A stretch of DNA of 64,000 nt. Source: Enterococcus plantarum (lineage in GTDB: Bacteria > Bacillota > Bacilli > Lactobacillales > Enterococcaceae). The stretch lies in assembly GCF_001730295.1 (NCBI RefSeq), contig NZ_MIKA01000012.1:1-64000 (forward strand). Direction: 5' to 3'. Both the position numbers and the translations under genes were made by a program. Of this stretch, positions 1-8,668 are shown piece after piece. The notes below the pieces were generated by a model. It searched no databases and was not told where the DNA came from. It saw nothing but the letters and a program-made list of their open reading frames with translations. Each line of letters starts with the position of its first letter. Within the stretch, counting starts at the first letter, position 1.

Positions 1-357
1 TTCTCATCGAGAACATACGCTCTTTTTTGAGTATCTTCAACAGCTAGATAATCAGCTACCACACTGGTTCAAAAAGAAATTACTCTTCTTTAACAAATAT
101 AAAGAAGGCATTAAGAATTCGTTTCGCTTCCCTTATTCTAATGGTATTACTGAAGGCTTAAACAATAAACTTAAGGTAATCAAACGGATAGCCTATGGCT
201 ATCGAAACTTTTATCATTTTCGTTCACGTATTTATATTATTCAAGGTCTTATTTTTTCACAACAATAAAAAAAGCCTGATAAGAATGTTCTATCCTTACC
301 AGACTTAGATTTCTATTCAGTTTTTTGTTCACCAACACAATTTGACGTAGAACCCTT
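1..357 (+). mobile_element. Right end of an ISL3-family insertion sequence
   Basis: The window opens inside the 3' part of an ISL3-type transposase gene and continues to a probable right terminal inverted repeat at about 326-357, whose inward reading begins GGGTTCTACGTCAAATTG, a typical ISL3 end. The left end is outside the window, so completeness and target duplication cannot be judged. The next gene lies immediately beyond the end. Confidence 0.75.
2..268 (+). CDS. ISL3-family transposase, C-terminal part (cut by window start)
   Basis: The reading frame is open from base 2 to a TAA at 266-268 and gives the last 88 residues of a DDE transposase. The segment SNGITEGLNNKLKVIKR followed by AYGYRNFYHFRSRIY is the conserved C-terminal ISL3 block that carries the catalytic glutamate (the E of TEGLNN). 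It would catalyse cut-and-paste movement of the element. No frameshift is visible in the part shown. A second, decayed relative lies near 59440-59757. Confidence 0.85.
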   Translation, partial: SHREHTLFFEYLQQLDNQLPHWFKKKLLFFNKYKEGIKNSFRFPYSNGITEGLNNKLKVIKRIAYGYRNFYHFRSRIYIIQGLIFSQQ

Positions 358-362
358 TTTTG

Positions 363-899
363 CTAATTAATTTTACGTAATTGGAAATATGCAACAATTT
401 CGCCAATTCCCATAAAAATCAAAATACCACCAAATAATTGGAAAAGTACCAGTAAACTACTAAATGGATTAAACGTTAATACTAATCCAGCAATAATCAA
501 AACTACACTATAAATCAACATCGGCATCCAACTAACATTGACATATGTTCGTAAGTTTACGGATTGAATCGCACGAGTCACGCCAATAATCACGATCATA
601 AGACCTAGGAAAATCGGTAAAATACTTACGATTCCCTTCGCAAAAACAAGCACGATTCCTGCAATCACTAATAAGACGATTCCACCTAGAAAACTCATTC
701 CATAGGTACCGGTTGCTTTTTTGACTTTAACACCATCGTAAAGATTTAATACACCGCTGATTGCAATATAAGCTGATATAAAGTAAACAGCGACTTGGAA
801 CACACTCCTAGGATTGATCACAATCAACAATCCAAAAATCATATAAACAATTCCTCGTAATAATGCATATTTCCTTAATTGTTCCATCACGTTATTCAT
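363..899 (-). CDS. DUF308/HdeD-family small membrane protein
   Basis: A 178-residue very hydrophobic protein with about six predicted membrane segments arranged as pairs, matching the DUF308 family that includes HdeD. HdeD is linked to acid resistance in enteric bacteria, but the role in Firmicutes is unknown. The ATG at 897-899 is preceded by a GGAGGGAAATGA-like ribosome site. It is a single gene, followed closely downstream by the end of the ISL3 element, so the insertion sequence landed just after the stop codon and did not break it. Confidence 0.7.
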   Translation of the reverse strand: MNNVMEQLRKYALLRGIVYMIFGLLIVINPRSVFQVAVYFISAYIAISGVLNLYDGVKVKKATGTYGMSFLGGIVLLVIAGIVLVFAKGIVSILPIFLGLMIVIIGVTRAIQSVNLRTYVNVSWMPMLIYSVVLIIAGLVLTFNPFSSLLVLFQLFGGILIFMGIGEIVAYFQLRKIN

Positions 900-1000
900 T
901 CATTTCCCTCCACTACCGTTTTACTTGTCTCCATTTATATTGTATAGAATTTTTTTAAATAAGACGAGCAATATGAATCAGTAATTGTTATTTTGGAATC

Positions 1001-2916
1001 TTAGGTAGTGTCTAGCTCTATACAGAGCTAGACCTACAGCGACATTAACCCACGAAAAACCCCTAGAATTTCAATCCACTAGCTCTATACAGAGCTAGAC
1101 GTTATGTACTCGGACAAAGCAACACCTTACTCATACGATTTCAATCCACTAGCTCTATACAGAGCTAGACCTCAAAACGTACAATACCGCTCTTTCTTTC
1201 ATTATATTTCAATCCACTAGCTCTATACAGAGCTAGACCTCAAAACGTACAATACCGCTCTTTCTTTCATTATATTTCAATCCACTAGCTCTATACAGAG
1301 CTAGACCTCAAAACGTACAATACCGCTCTTTCTTTCATTATATTTCAATCCACTAGCTCTATACAGAGCTAGACACGCAACCACTGAATCCAACGGCTGA
1401 ATAGCTTATTTCAATCCACTAGCTCTATACAGAGCTAGACGCCCGCAAGGTGGTTGTGGACGAGTTCCCAATTTATATTTCAATCCACTAGCTCTATACA
1501 GAGCTAGACAAGGACAAAACAACAGTGTTTACTATTCAAGTGACATTTCAATCCACTAGCTCTATACAGAGCTAGACATTACCGATAATACCAATCGCTA
1601 AAATTGGTTTATTTCAATCCACTAGCTCTATACAGAGCTAGACAAGGCGCAAATCGCTTTAAATAAGTCACAGACAATTTCAATCCACTAGCTCTATACA
1701 GAGCTAGACGTATATCTATGATGATTGGGAGCGTGCTGAGCAGTATTTCAATCCACTAGCTCTATACAGAGCTAGACGTAAATATAAACACTTATACAAT
1801 AAAATTAATAATTTCAATCCACTAGCTCTATACAGAGCTAGACCATGATTACATATTCTTCCGCATATTGTCCGATATTTCAATCCACTAGCTCTATACA
1901 GAGCTAGACCTATTTATCCAAGTGAGACAGAAATAGACAAAGGATTTCAATCCACTAGCTCTATACAGAGCTAGACTGGGAATATATTGAGGGATCAAAA
2001 GAATGGAATATTTCAATCCACTAGCTCTATACAGAGCTAGACCATTAAAAAAATCAGTATGGGAGATACGTCCGTATTTCAATCCACTAGCTCTATACAG
2101 AGCTAGACGGGTCGGACTTACTTTTTCTAGCAGAATCAACTGATTTCAATCCACTAGCTCTATACAGAGCTAGACGATTTAGGTTCTACAGCTCCTATCC
2201 ACTGCCCGTTATTTCAATCCACTAGCTCTATACAGAGCTAGACATCTTTAGTGAGACTATCTGTCATAGTTTGTAAATTTCAATCCACTAGCTCTATACA
2301 GAGCTAGACAAGGCAAAATTAGGCGTTGTGTCACTTTAAGCGAGATTTCAATCCACTAGCTCTATACAGAGCTAGACTGCTATTTAATCATGAATGGGAG
2401 ACTTTTGACAATTTCAATCCACTAGCTCTATACAGAGCTAGACGGAGTATTTATGGATAAAGAATTTACTGGATTTTTATTTCAATCCACTAGCTCTATA
2501 CAGAGCTAGACCGCGCTGCAGTGTTTGATCATATGCTATTTTAAGTAATTTCAATCCACTAGCTCTATACAGAGCTAGACATTCACTATCTTCTATCAAT
2601 TCTCTATCTTCTATTATTTCAATCCACTAGCTCTATACAGAGCTAGACACTATCCAAAAACAAAGCGCGTTAACATGTATATATTTCAATCCACTAGCTC
2701 TATACAGAGCTAGACCAACCGACAGCACTATCAATCGGTATATCTTGCATTTCAATCCACTAGCTCTATACAGAGCTAGACTTCAAACGATTTTCAGTTT
2801 ATACAAATGCATGCGATTTCAATCCACTAGCTCTATACAGAGCTAGACGAGAACTTGCGGGAGACATCAACAATCCTAGTTTCATTTCAATCCACTAGCT
2901 CTATACAGAGCTAGAC
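1001..2916 (-). CRISPR. Type I-C CRISPR array, 29 repeats and 28 spacers
   Basis: A 33-nt repeat recurs exactly at 28 sites (first full copy 1068-1100, last 2884-2916), with a degenerate 29th copy at 1001-1033. In the cas-sense (minus) direction it starts GTCTAGCTCTGTATAGAGCT and ends AGTGGATTGAAAT. It forms an 8-bp stem with a GTAT loop and leaves the 11-nt handle TGGATTGAAAT, the type I-C pattern. Spacers are 33-37 nt. The degenerate copy keeps only the 22 nt of its stem side and has lost the GGATTGAAAT end, so it marks the old trailer end. The leader is therefore at the high-coordinate side next to cas2, and the newest spacers are near 2850-2883. Spacers at 1171-1205, 1239-1273 and 1307-1341 are identical. 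Confidence 0.98.
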
Positions 2917-3082
2917 CGTGAAAACAGCAAAAATATATGACATATTTTTACTTTCTTACAAAAAAATTCTTTGAAAATTAAATTCACATGAGAAAAAAGC
3001 TTTTTATTGATCAAAAATGACGAAATTATGGTGCGGATCCCCCAGTGATTTCATGTGCACTTGGGGTTCGCACCAATTTTAC
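2917..3082 (-). promoter_or_regulatory. CRISPR leader with conserved hairpin
   Basis: This AT-rich stretch separates cas2 from the newest repeat and so holds the array promoter and the integration signal. It contains an imperfect inverted repeat at 3030-3074, with arms GGTGCGGATCCCCCAGTG and CACTTGGGGTTCGCACC. As I recall, GGTGCG...CGCACC hairpins are common between cas2 and the array in type I-C loci. The hairpin could be a leader-binding element, a cas operon terminator, or both. Which promoter drives the array was not resolved. Confidence 0.65.
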
Positions 3083-3382
3083 TTAAAATATCAAAGGAGC
3101 TTCTACATCAAAGCTTTCTTTTGCACCAATATGCTCTACTTTATTTTGATAATTATTTCCCAAGCGGTAAATACGTAAACTATCTAATTCTTCATCAATT
3201 AAATCAACTAGTTCTTTCTTCAACTTAGTTAACTCCGTCGCATCAACAACACACTCAAAAACAGAATTCTGAACACGCTGTCCATAATCTTGGCATTTTT
3301 TTGCTACCTTTCTCAAACGGCGAGTTCCATTCTTCGAGCTTGTCGCGACATCATAAGTGATCAACACTAACATACTTTTCAC
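3083..3382 (-). CDS. cas2: CRISPR-associated protein Cas2
   Basis: A 99-residue Cas2 of normal length. The N-terminal strand MLVLITYDVATSS carries the conserved aspartate after the first beta strand (YDV), and the fold continues RRLRKVAKKCQDYGQRVQNSVFEC, typical of subtype I-C Cas2. Cas2 forms the central dimer of the Cas1-Cas2 integrase that inserts spacers at the leader end of the array. It is the last gene of the operon, starts directly after the cas1 stop, and looks intact although cas1 upstream is broken. Confidence 0.97.
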   Translation of the reverse strand: MKSMLVLITYDVATSSKNGTRRLRKVAKKCQDYGQRVQNSVFECVVDATELTKLKKELVDLIDEELDSLRIYRLGNNYQNKVEHIGAKESFDVEAPLIF

Positions 3383-4485
3383 CTACTTCCATAAGAACGG
3401 TGGATAACCATCTAAATCATCTCTTAAAAAGCGACTTAATAACAATGCCTGAGCGTAAGGAACTAATCCCCAATTGATTTTCTCACCTAAAAATGGATGC
3501 TGAATTTGTTCTTGTTTCTTCTCTTGCCATTTTTGAAAAAAGATACGCCTACCATCATCCGTCAAAATGACTGCACCACTTTCTTTTTTGACAAAATGCT
3601 TTTCGGTCACCATTTTCTTATTAATCAACGTTAAAACAAAACGATCCGCATAAATGCCTCGCAACTCTTCCATCAAATCTAGTGCTAAAGAAGCTCTCCC
3701 CGGTCGATCTTGATGCATAAAGCCAACATAAGGATCCAGTCCAACCGTTTCCAATGCAGCAGCACATTCTTGCGCTAACAAAGTATATGCTAAAGAAAGC
3801 ATAGCATTTACATTATCCAAAGGTGGTCGGCGGTTTCTACCATAAAAACCAAAATCACTTTTTTGCTGTAAAATCATTTGATCAAACAATAGAAAATAAC
3901 GATTTGCTGCTTGTCCTTCAATTCCTCTTAATGTTTCTAAATCCCCGACTTGGCGAATATCTTCAATGTATTTTTTTAATTCTCCAGAAATTTGTTTAAA
4001 ACGCTCGACATCAATTCTCATCGGGTTTTCTCTAGTCATTCGCTCCAACATCCAACGTTGATTGTACAATTTACCAATAATAAAATGACGAGCAATTTCT
4101 AAGCTTTCTGCTTCTGTATCCGATAGACGGTATTGCTTTTTCCGCAATGTGACATTACCAGTTGTGCCGCCAGTCACTCGACATGGCGGTAGTTATGTCG
4201 CACCAGAAACACCAACGTGACATTACCAGTTGTGCCGCCAGTCACTCGACTGCCAAACTTACCAGAAGTCGTTAAAAAGGTTATGCCTATATTTTTTTCA
4301 GCGCATTTACGCATCAACGCTGGACTAGCACCTAAATAACCAGAAGTGACAATCGCTTCTATATTATGAAGTGGAACTCTATTTTTCTGTTCATCAATTT
4401 TGACCACAATATTCTCACCGTCTAAAGCTAAATAGGCATCTCGGGTTGTTACAAATAAGGTATTCAACAGTTTTTTCACTCGCAT
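3383..4485 (-). pseudogene. cas1: cas1, disrupted by a 68-bp spacer-like insertion
   Basis: The gene reads as two ORFs. An N-terminal piece (4174-4485, 103 aa: the beta-sandwich domain up to SGKFGSRVTGGTTGNVTL, then 13 out-of-frame residues) is followed by a C-terminal piece (3383-4177, up to 264 aa from a GTG). Both pieces encode TGGTTGNVTL, because 34 bp are duplicated around 34 bp of new DNA (4183-4216). The insertion shifts the frame. Without it the two parts give a normal ~343-residue Cas1. The C-terminal piece keeps the Cas1 catalytic signatures: the glutamate in IEGQAANRYF, the histidine in GFMHQDRPGR and the acidic LALDLMEEL. The TGA and GTG overlap as GTGA, so coupled translation of two halves is conceivable, but no good ribosome site is seen. 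Spacer acquisition is probably lost unless the halves assemble. Confidence 0.9.
4149..4250. repeat. 34-bp direct repeat flanking a 34-bp insert inside cas1
   Basis: Copies at 4149-4182 and 4217-4250 are identical over exactly 34 bp and differ on both sides. The 34 bp between them (4183-4216) have no counterpart in Cas1. On the gene strand the duplicated unit begins GTCGAGTGAC and ends GGTAATGTCAC. Its first six bases differ at one position from the CRISPR repeat start GTCTAG. The lengths match one repeat plus one spacer of this locus (33-nt repeat, 33-37-nt spacers). Confidence 0.95.
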
Positions 4486-5129
4486 AACCTCCGATCTAAG
4501 TAACCTTTAACGGTTTGAACATTCATTAATTTAGGTAAACAAATATTTTGTAGGGAACATTTTTTGCAAAAGTTTCCAGTTTTTACCTTTGGTGTATAGC
4601 GTCTGGTCCAGTACTGATGCATTTCTGCTACATTTTTTTGTAATTCTTCTCGTAAAGCAGGTGTAATTTCGATTTCTTCTCGGCGTTTCGTTTCATGATA
4701 ATATAAATATCCTTTAGGTACTTCACAGACTAACATTTCTTCTAAGCAAACGGCTTGAGCTGTTAATTGTAATATATCACTAAGCTCTTGTTTGGGTTTA
4801 CCATGCTTGTATTCAACTGGTACAGGTAAATAAGTTCCCGTTTCTCCGTTTAAAGGTACACCATTTGGATCTTGCACAAATTCCACCACATCACAGATTC
4901 CAGTGATCCCTAAAGTTGGTGAATGGATCGGCAATGCGCGAACAATCAAACGATCTTTGCGCTTTTCACGAATTGTTGGTTGATCGGCTTTTTCATGTAA
5001 ATATTGACCTTCCAACGTCAGCACATTTTCTTGCCATTGCTGCTCAATATGAATCAATGCCCACTGACGACGACAAAAGAGGAAATGTTGAATCCCTGAG
5101 ATCATCAAATAATCTTGTTCATCGTACAT
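4476..5129 (-). CDS. cas4: CRISPR-associated exonuclease Cas4
   Basis: A 217-residue Cas4 of the PD-(D/E)XK nuclease family. The first iron-sulfur cysteine is in FLFCRRQWALIHIE near residue 18. The nuclease core includes GICDVVEF and VPVEYKHGKPK, and the C-terminal cluster is CKKCSLQNIC. In type I-C, Cas4 trims prespacers to the correct PAM before Cas1-Cas2 integrates them. Its 3' end overlaps the cas1 start by 10 bp. It appears intact, so only cas1 is damaged in the adaptation module. Confidence 0.96.
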   Translation of the reverse strand: MYDEQDYLMISGIQHFLFCRRQWALIHIEQQWQENVLTLEGQYLHEKADQPTIREKRKDRLIVRALPIHSPTLGITGICDVVEFVQDPNGVPLNGETGTYLPVPVEYKHGKPKQELSDILQLTAQAVCLEEMLVCEVPKGYLYYHETKRREEIEITPALREELQKNVAEMHQYWTRRYTPKVKTGNFCKKCSLQNICLPKLMNVQTVKGYLDRRLCE

Positions 5130-5130
5130 G

Positions 5131-5994
5131 TCACAAACCTTCGATAACCGTTAACTCGATTCCTTCTAGTGGTTCCACGGTGACTGTATAATCGTCAAAT
5201 GATTTTGCACGATCAACTTCAGGAATTTTTTCGATTTTTACTGAGCGATGGACTTTCGCGGATGATGCTTTGCCCATTTTGCTCGGATGTTCCCACCAAT
5301 AAACCTTTTCGACTGCCATACTGCCATCTGGACGAGCGGATGATGCATCGTTTTCGAAAAGAGTGGTTAGGGCTTCTTTGATTTTTTCTGCATCTGCCTC
5401 GGTAAAACCTGTTTTTTCTGCTAGTTGGACGTTGATACTGCCGTTGAAGACATAGACGCCAAAATCTACGAAATGTTTGGTTCCCATGGTGTCAGAGCTT
5501 TTTCCGCCACCCTCACTGACTGAATTGACACTTTTTGTGATTTGCATTGTATTAATGTCGATTGGTTCAAGGCTGACTGCAGTTTGTATGGAAACTGGAC
5601 CACGAACACCTACAGAAAGTTCCAATCCTTTAAATGCAAATACCTGCCCAAAACTACGCGTATCGATCCACGTTTCACAAGCTACTTCACTAAACCGGTT
5701 CACATCTGCTTTCTTTTTATCAGCAGCAATTTTATTTAATTCTCCAATTGAATCCACACGATCTTTCAAGCTTTTTAGTCCATCATCTGCTCGATCATCT
5801 GACTGGACAAAAATTCTTTCCCCCATATCTTGTAGACGATTGCGGATTTTACGTTTGATTGCTACATCCGAAATCTCGCCATAGCCTTCAAAATTTTGGC
5901 GTGGTCGGTTTCCGTTTAGTGGATCACCATTTGGATTAGCATTTGTCACTGATGTGATTACTTTAAAGTCGATTTTGTGTGTTAAAACTGTCAT
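5131..5994 (-). CDS. cas7c: Type I-C Cascade backbone protein Cas7c (Csd2)
   Basis: A 287-residue Cas7/Csd2-family protein. It opens with the conserved SVTNANPNGDPLNGNRPR block, contains DVAIKRKIRNRL, and ends in the RAMP-type region with HRSVKIEKIPEVDRAKSFDDYTVTVEPLEG. Several copies coat the crRNA and form the spine of the I-C surveillance complex. The start follows a GGAGGAATAAATC ribosome site that overlaps the cas8c stop. No defect is seen. Confidence 0.96.
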   Translation of the reverse strand: MTVLTHKIDFKVITSVTNANPNGDPLNGNRPRQNFEGYGEISDVAIKRKIRNRLQDMGERIFVQSDDRADDGLKSLKDRVDSIGELNKIAADKKKADVNRFSEVACETWIDTRSFGQVFAFKGLELSVGVRGPVSIQTAVSLEPIDINTMQITKSVNSVSEGGGKSSDTMGTKHFVDFGVYVFNGSINVQLAEKTGFTEADAEKIKEALTTLFENDASSARPDGSMAVEKVYWWEHPSKMGKASSAKVHRSVKIEKIPEVDRAKSFDDYTVTVEPLEGIELTVIEGL

Positions 5995-5997
5995 GAT

Positions 5998-7923
5998 TTA
6001 TTCCTCCGTTTTCTCTTCTGTTTTTTTCTTCAAATCTGCTCGTTGGCTGTAATAACCTAATAAATATTTCCCGTCTAAAGCCTTATCTGTATAATGTTCA
6101 AACTCAAAAGACTCACCAATTTCGTCTAATAATTTTTGATAATAACTTCCTTTTCCTCTTAGCCTTGCTTGATACGGAATCAAATTTTCTTGAATGATCC
6201 TCCAAGTTTTTAACGGATGATTACTAAAAGCATTCATATAGCGAATCGCATTTGTACTTCTATTAATACCTGCTTTATATAAGGCACGTTCTTCCAACAC
6301 ATCAGCAACTGCCAACATTCTTCCAAATAAGTAACTTCTATCTTTCTGATTTTTATCTAGAGCCACATTTTTTTCCTCCTTTTTAAAATTAAAGTGTTTT
6401 TTCATTACTGCACAGGCAATACTTAATGTTTTTTCCCATTCCCATTTTTCCATGCTTACAGGATTTGACGCTCTTTGTAGGAGATTTCGAACTAGATTTA
6501 TTGGAATCCTTTTTCCATCTACAACACAAGGAAATAGTTCATGAATTGTATTTTTTATCAGCGTATCACTCGCTCGTGAACCATAGGCTGCTTCGGCGAT
6601 ATCCCTCAAAGATGGCGCTCCCCAAAAAGTATAACGCTGCTTATTTTTACTGCCATAAGTATGTCGCCAGAAACAAGTTTGATGCCAGTCTTCAATTCGA
6701 GCAAAGTATTGTTCTTTTTCAATCGAACGATAGTACAGAATCCCCATTCTGCCTGGAGTAGCTGCATCTAGAATCATGATGTAAATTGGTTCGTGATAAG
6801 CAAGCTTTACACTATAACCATTCAAGGCTTTTTTAAACAACTCAGAAAATTGTTGATGGGTTGTGTCTGGGTTTAGTAAAACTTCCGCTTCTTCATCCTT
6901 TGCAAAAATAGCATCAAAATCAAGAAAATCAGCACTGGATTCTTCTGGATTAGGAACCTCTGTTTCTTTTTTCCCCCAGGTTAAAAAGACTCGTCCATCT
7001 AAAATAAACGCTTGTTTGCCAATCAGCCATTTTAAGGCGTTATGGCCTTTTTGGGAGACTTCGTAACTGATCGAAGCCACTTGATTTTTATCTGTAAAAC
7101 GACCTTTATACGTGAAATTCACCGAATCATTACCCGAAATTATTTTCGCCATATCACCACCATAACGTACCTTTGAAGGGTGATTTTCTGTCAGAGGTAA
7201 CATTTCGCCCGTCACATAATCTAGCCCTTCGTTCGTCAGTTCGTTTGTATAATAAGCGACAAAGGAGTCAATGATTTCTGAATCTCCCCAGAGTGGTCGT
7301 TTTCCTGTCCCTTGTTCTTGAACAGCAAATCGAATAAAAGAGGTTGCTTGTTCACCAACTACTACACTGAATAATGCTGGTTTCTCGCCAAATTCTGCTT
7401 CTAGTTCCTTTGACCATTTGGGAATAAGTTGATGATTTTTCTCAACTATTACCTTTGCCTGTATTAAATCTTCAATTAGTTTGCCTTTTTTTAAATAACT
7501 TAAAACACTTTTAACGACTGGCTGAGAATAATCTGATTCACACCAAGCCTGCAAGTTTTCTAAATACATCTGATAAGAATTTTTTCCAGCTTTATTCTTT
7601 TTGTAAACACCACCATAGTGCTCAAAATCACCCGCAACATAAACTAAATTGTCATGGATTAAATGTGGTGCAGACGTTGAACCAGCTCTTCCAGCAGACT
7701 CAATCGTTACTGGAATCATTGTTTGTGCGTCTTCTTTTGGAACGACGCTTGCTGAATAAAATTCACCTTCTGGCGTTATCGTTACTTCGATTTGAGCATT
7801 TTGATACGCATGTGCAATGGGTAAAAGTACAATTTCTTTTCCAGCCGAAGTTCGTTGGACTTTTCCTACTTGGTCGGCATTTTCTCTGTACGTTTCATAT
7901 AAGTCATTCAACCAACTCATCAT
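5998..7923 (-). CDS. cas8c: Type I-C large subunit Cas8c (Csd1)
   Basis: A 641-residue protein with the typical length and start of Csd1/Cas8c ([19 protein letters not shown], then [20 protein letters not shown]). In type I-C, Cas8c recognises the TTC PAM and helps open the target. An internal translation start can also yield a small Cas11c subunit from the 3' part of the gene, which is known in other I-C systems and was not verified here. The second codon is also ATG. The 5' end overlaps the cas5c stop by 4 bp, showing tight coupling. Confidence 0.95.
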   Translation of the reverse strand: MMSWLNDLYETYRENADQVGKVQRTSAGKEIVLLPIAHAYQNAQIEVTITPEGEFYSASVVPKEDAQTMIPVTIESAGRAGSTSAPHLIHDNLVYVAGDFEHYGGVYKKNKAGKNSYQMYLENLQAWCESDYSQPVVKSVLSYLKKGKLIEDLIQAKVIVEKNHQLIPKWSKELEAEFGEKPALFSVVVGEQATSFIRFAVQEQGTGKRPLWGDSEIIDSFVAYYTNELTNEGLDYVTGEMLPLTENHPSKVRYGGDMAKIISGNDSVNFTYKGRFTDKNQVASISYEVSQKGHNALKWLIGKQAFILDGRVFLTWGKKETEVPNPEESSADFLDFDAIFAKDEEAEVLLNPDTTHQQFSELFKKALNGYSVKLAYHEPIYIMILDAATPGRMGILYYRSIEKEQYFARIEDWHQTCFWRHTYGSKNKQRYTFWGAPSLRDIAEAAYGSRASDTLIKNTIHELFPCVVDGKRIPINLVRNLLQRASNPVSMEKWEWEKTLSIACAVMKKHFNFKKEEKNVALDKNQKDRSYLFGRMLAVADVLEERALYKAGINRSTNAIRYMNAFSNHPLKTWRIIQENLIPYQARLRGKGSYYQKLLDEIGESFEFEHYTDKALDGKYLLGYYSQRADLKKKTEEKTEE

Positions 7924-8651
7924 TCGACCTCCTGTTCCAAGGATTCAAATAACTGATCGACGGGTTCTATTTCTGAAAGTTCAAATGTTTTAGCTTGCAT
8001 CGTTCTAAGCGGTCGAACTAAGGTACATGCTTCTGGGCGAGGAAACAGAATAATCCCTTTTTCCATAATCGGGTGCCACAAACGAACAGCTAGTTCGTCT
8101 CTCCCTGTTTCATCTGGATAGGATAACCCATGCACCATTGTGCCAAAATGTAGCTCACCTTCATACGCATCATAGTCTCCTTTTGCCACACCAAACTCAA
8201 CAGGTTCCACATATCCCTGACATTCTCGCGTACCTAGAAAAATATCTCTTCTTCCGCCAGCTTTGATTGAACGTTTTAAAATTTGATAATGTTTATCTTC
8301 ATTCCAATCGCCTTTTAAATCAGGACGATGTTGATTAAACTCGAAATGGACTTTCACTTCATAAACAGGCTTTTTCAAATACGTATAATAAGCTAAATCA
8401 CTTGCACTGCTGTCATTGTATTTCATCGGGCGCATGCCTTTAGATTCCATTTGAATTGATTTAATTACACGTACTTCATCAATGTAATAAACAATTGATG
8501 GTTTCCAGTAGATACTTTCGGTAATTCCTTTTAAGGCTTGATAGGTAGGAACTTGATAGGTCATCTTTTCTCCACCCATTTTTGTCAAAGGATCAGTAAA
8601 AAGAGCATACTCACCTTCAACTCTAAAAGAAATTTGATTTTTATATTTCAT
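7920..8651 (-). CDS. cas5c: Cas5c (Cas5d) crRNA-processing Cascade subunit
   Basis: A 243-residue Cas5 of subtype I-C. The N-terminal RAMP part reads [35 protein letters not shown] and the glycine-rich part includes [20 protein letters not shown]. In I-C systems this protein replaces Cas6: it cuts the repeat at the stem base, leaving the 11-nt handle, and stays on it. EDKHYQ may hold the catalytic Lys-His pair, but that is a tentative assignment. It should process both the array transcript and the single repeat-like element at 11544-11571, whose handle is the same. Confidence 0.95.
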   Translation of the reverse strand: MKYKNQISFRVEGEYALFTDPLTKMGGEKMTYQVPTYQALKGITESIYWKPSIVYYIDEVRVIKSIQMESKGMRPMKYNDSSASDLAYYTYLKKPVYEVKVHFEFNQHRPDLKGDWNEDKHYQILKRSIKAGGRRDIFLGTRECQGYVEPVEFGVAKGDYDAYEGELHFGTMVHGLSYPDETGRDELAVRLWHPIMEKGIILFPRPEACTLVRPLRTMQAKTFELSEIEPVDQLFESLEQEVE

Positions 8652-8668
8652 TGATGCTTCCTCCTTTT

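Noticed and set aside
1894-2139. 81-residue ORF inside the CRISPR array
   Set aside because: It is only translated repeats (LALYRASGLK units) and spacers.
4174-4177. Split cas1 as a designed two-subunit Cas1
   Set aside because: The GTGA overlap would allow coupling, but the exact 34-bp duplication with an insert and 13 out-of-frame residues points to a recent disruption. Kept as a minor alternative.
4916-5884. Plus-strand ORFs over cas4 and cas7c
   Set aside because: They are shadows of strong cas genes without ribosome sites or family resemblance.
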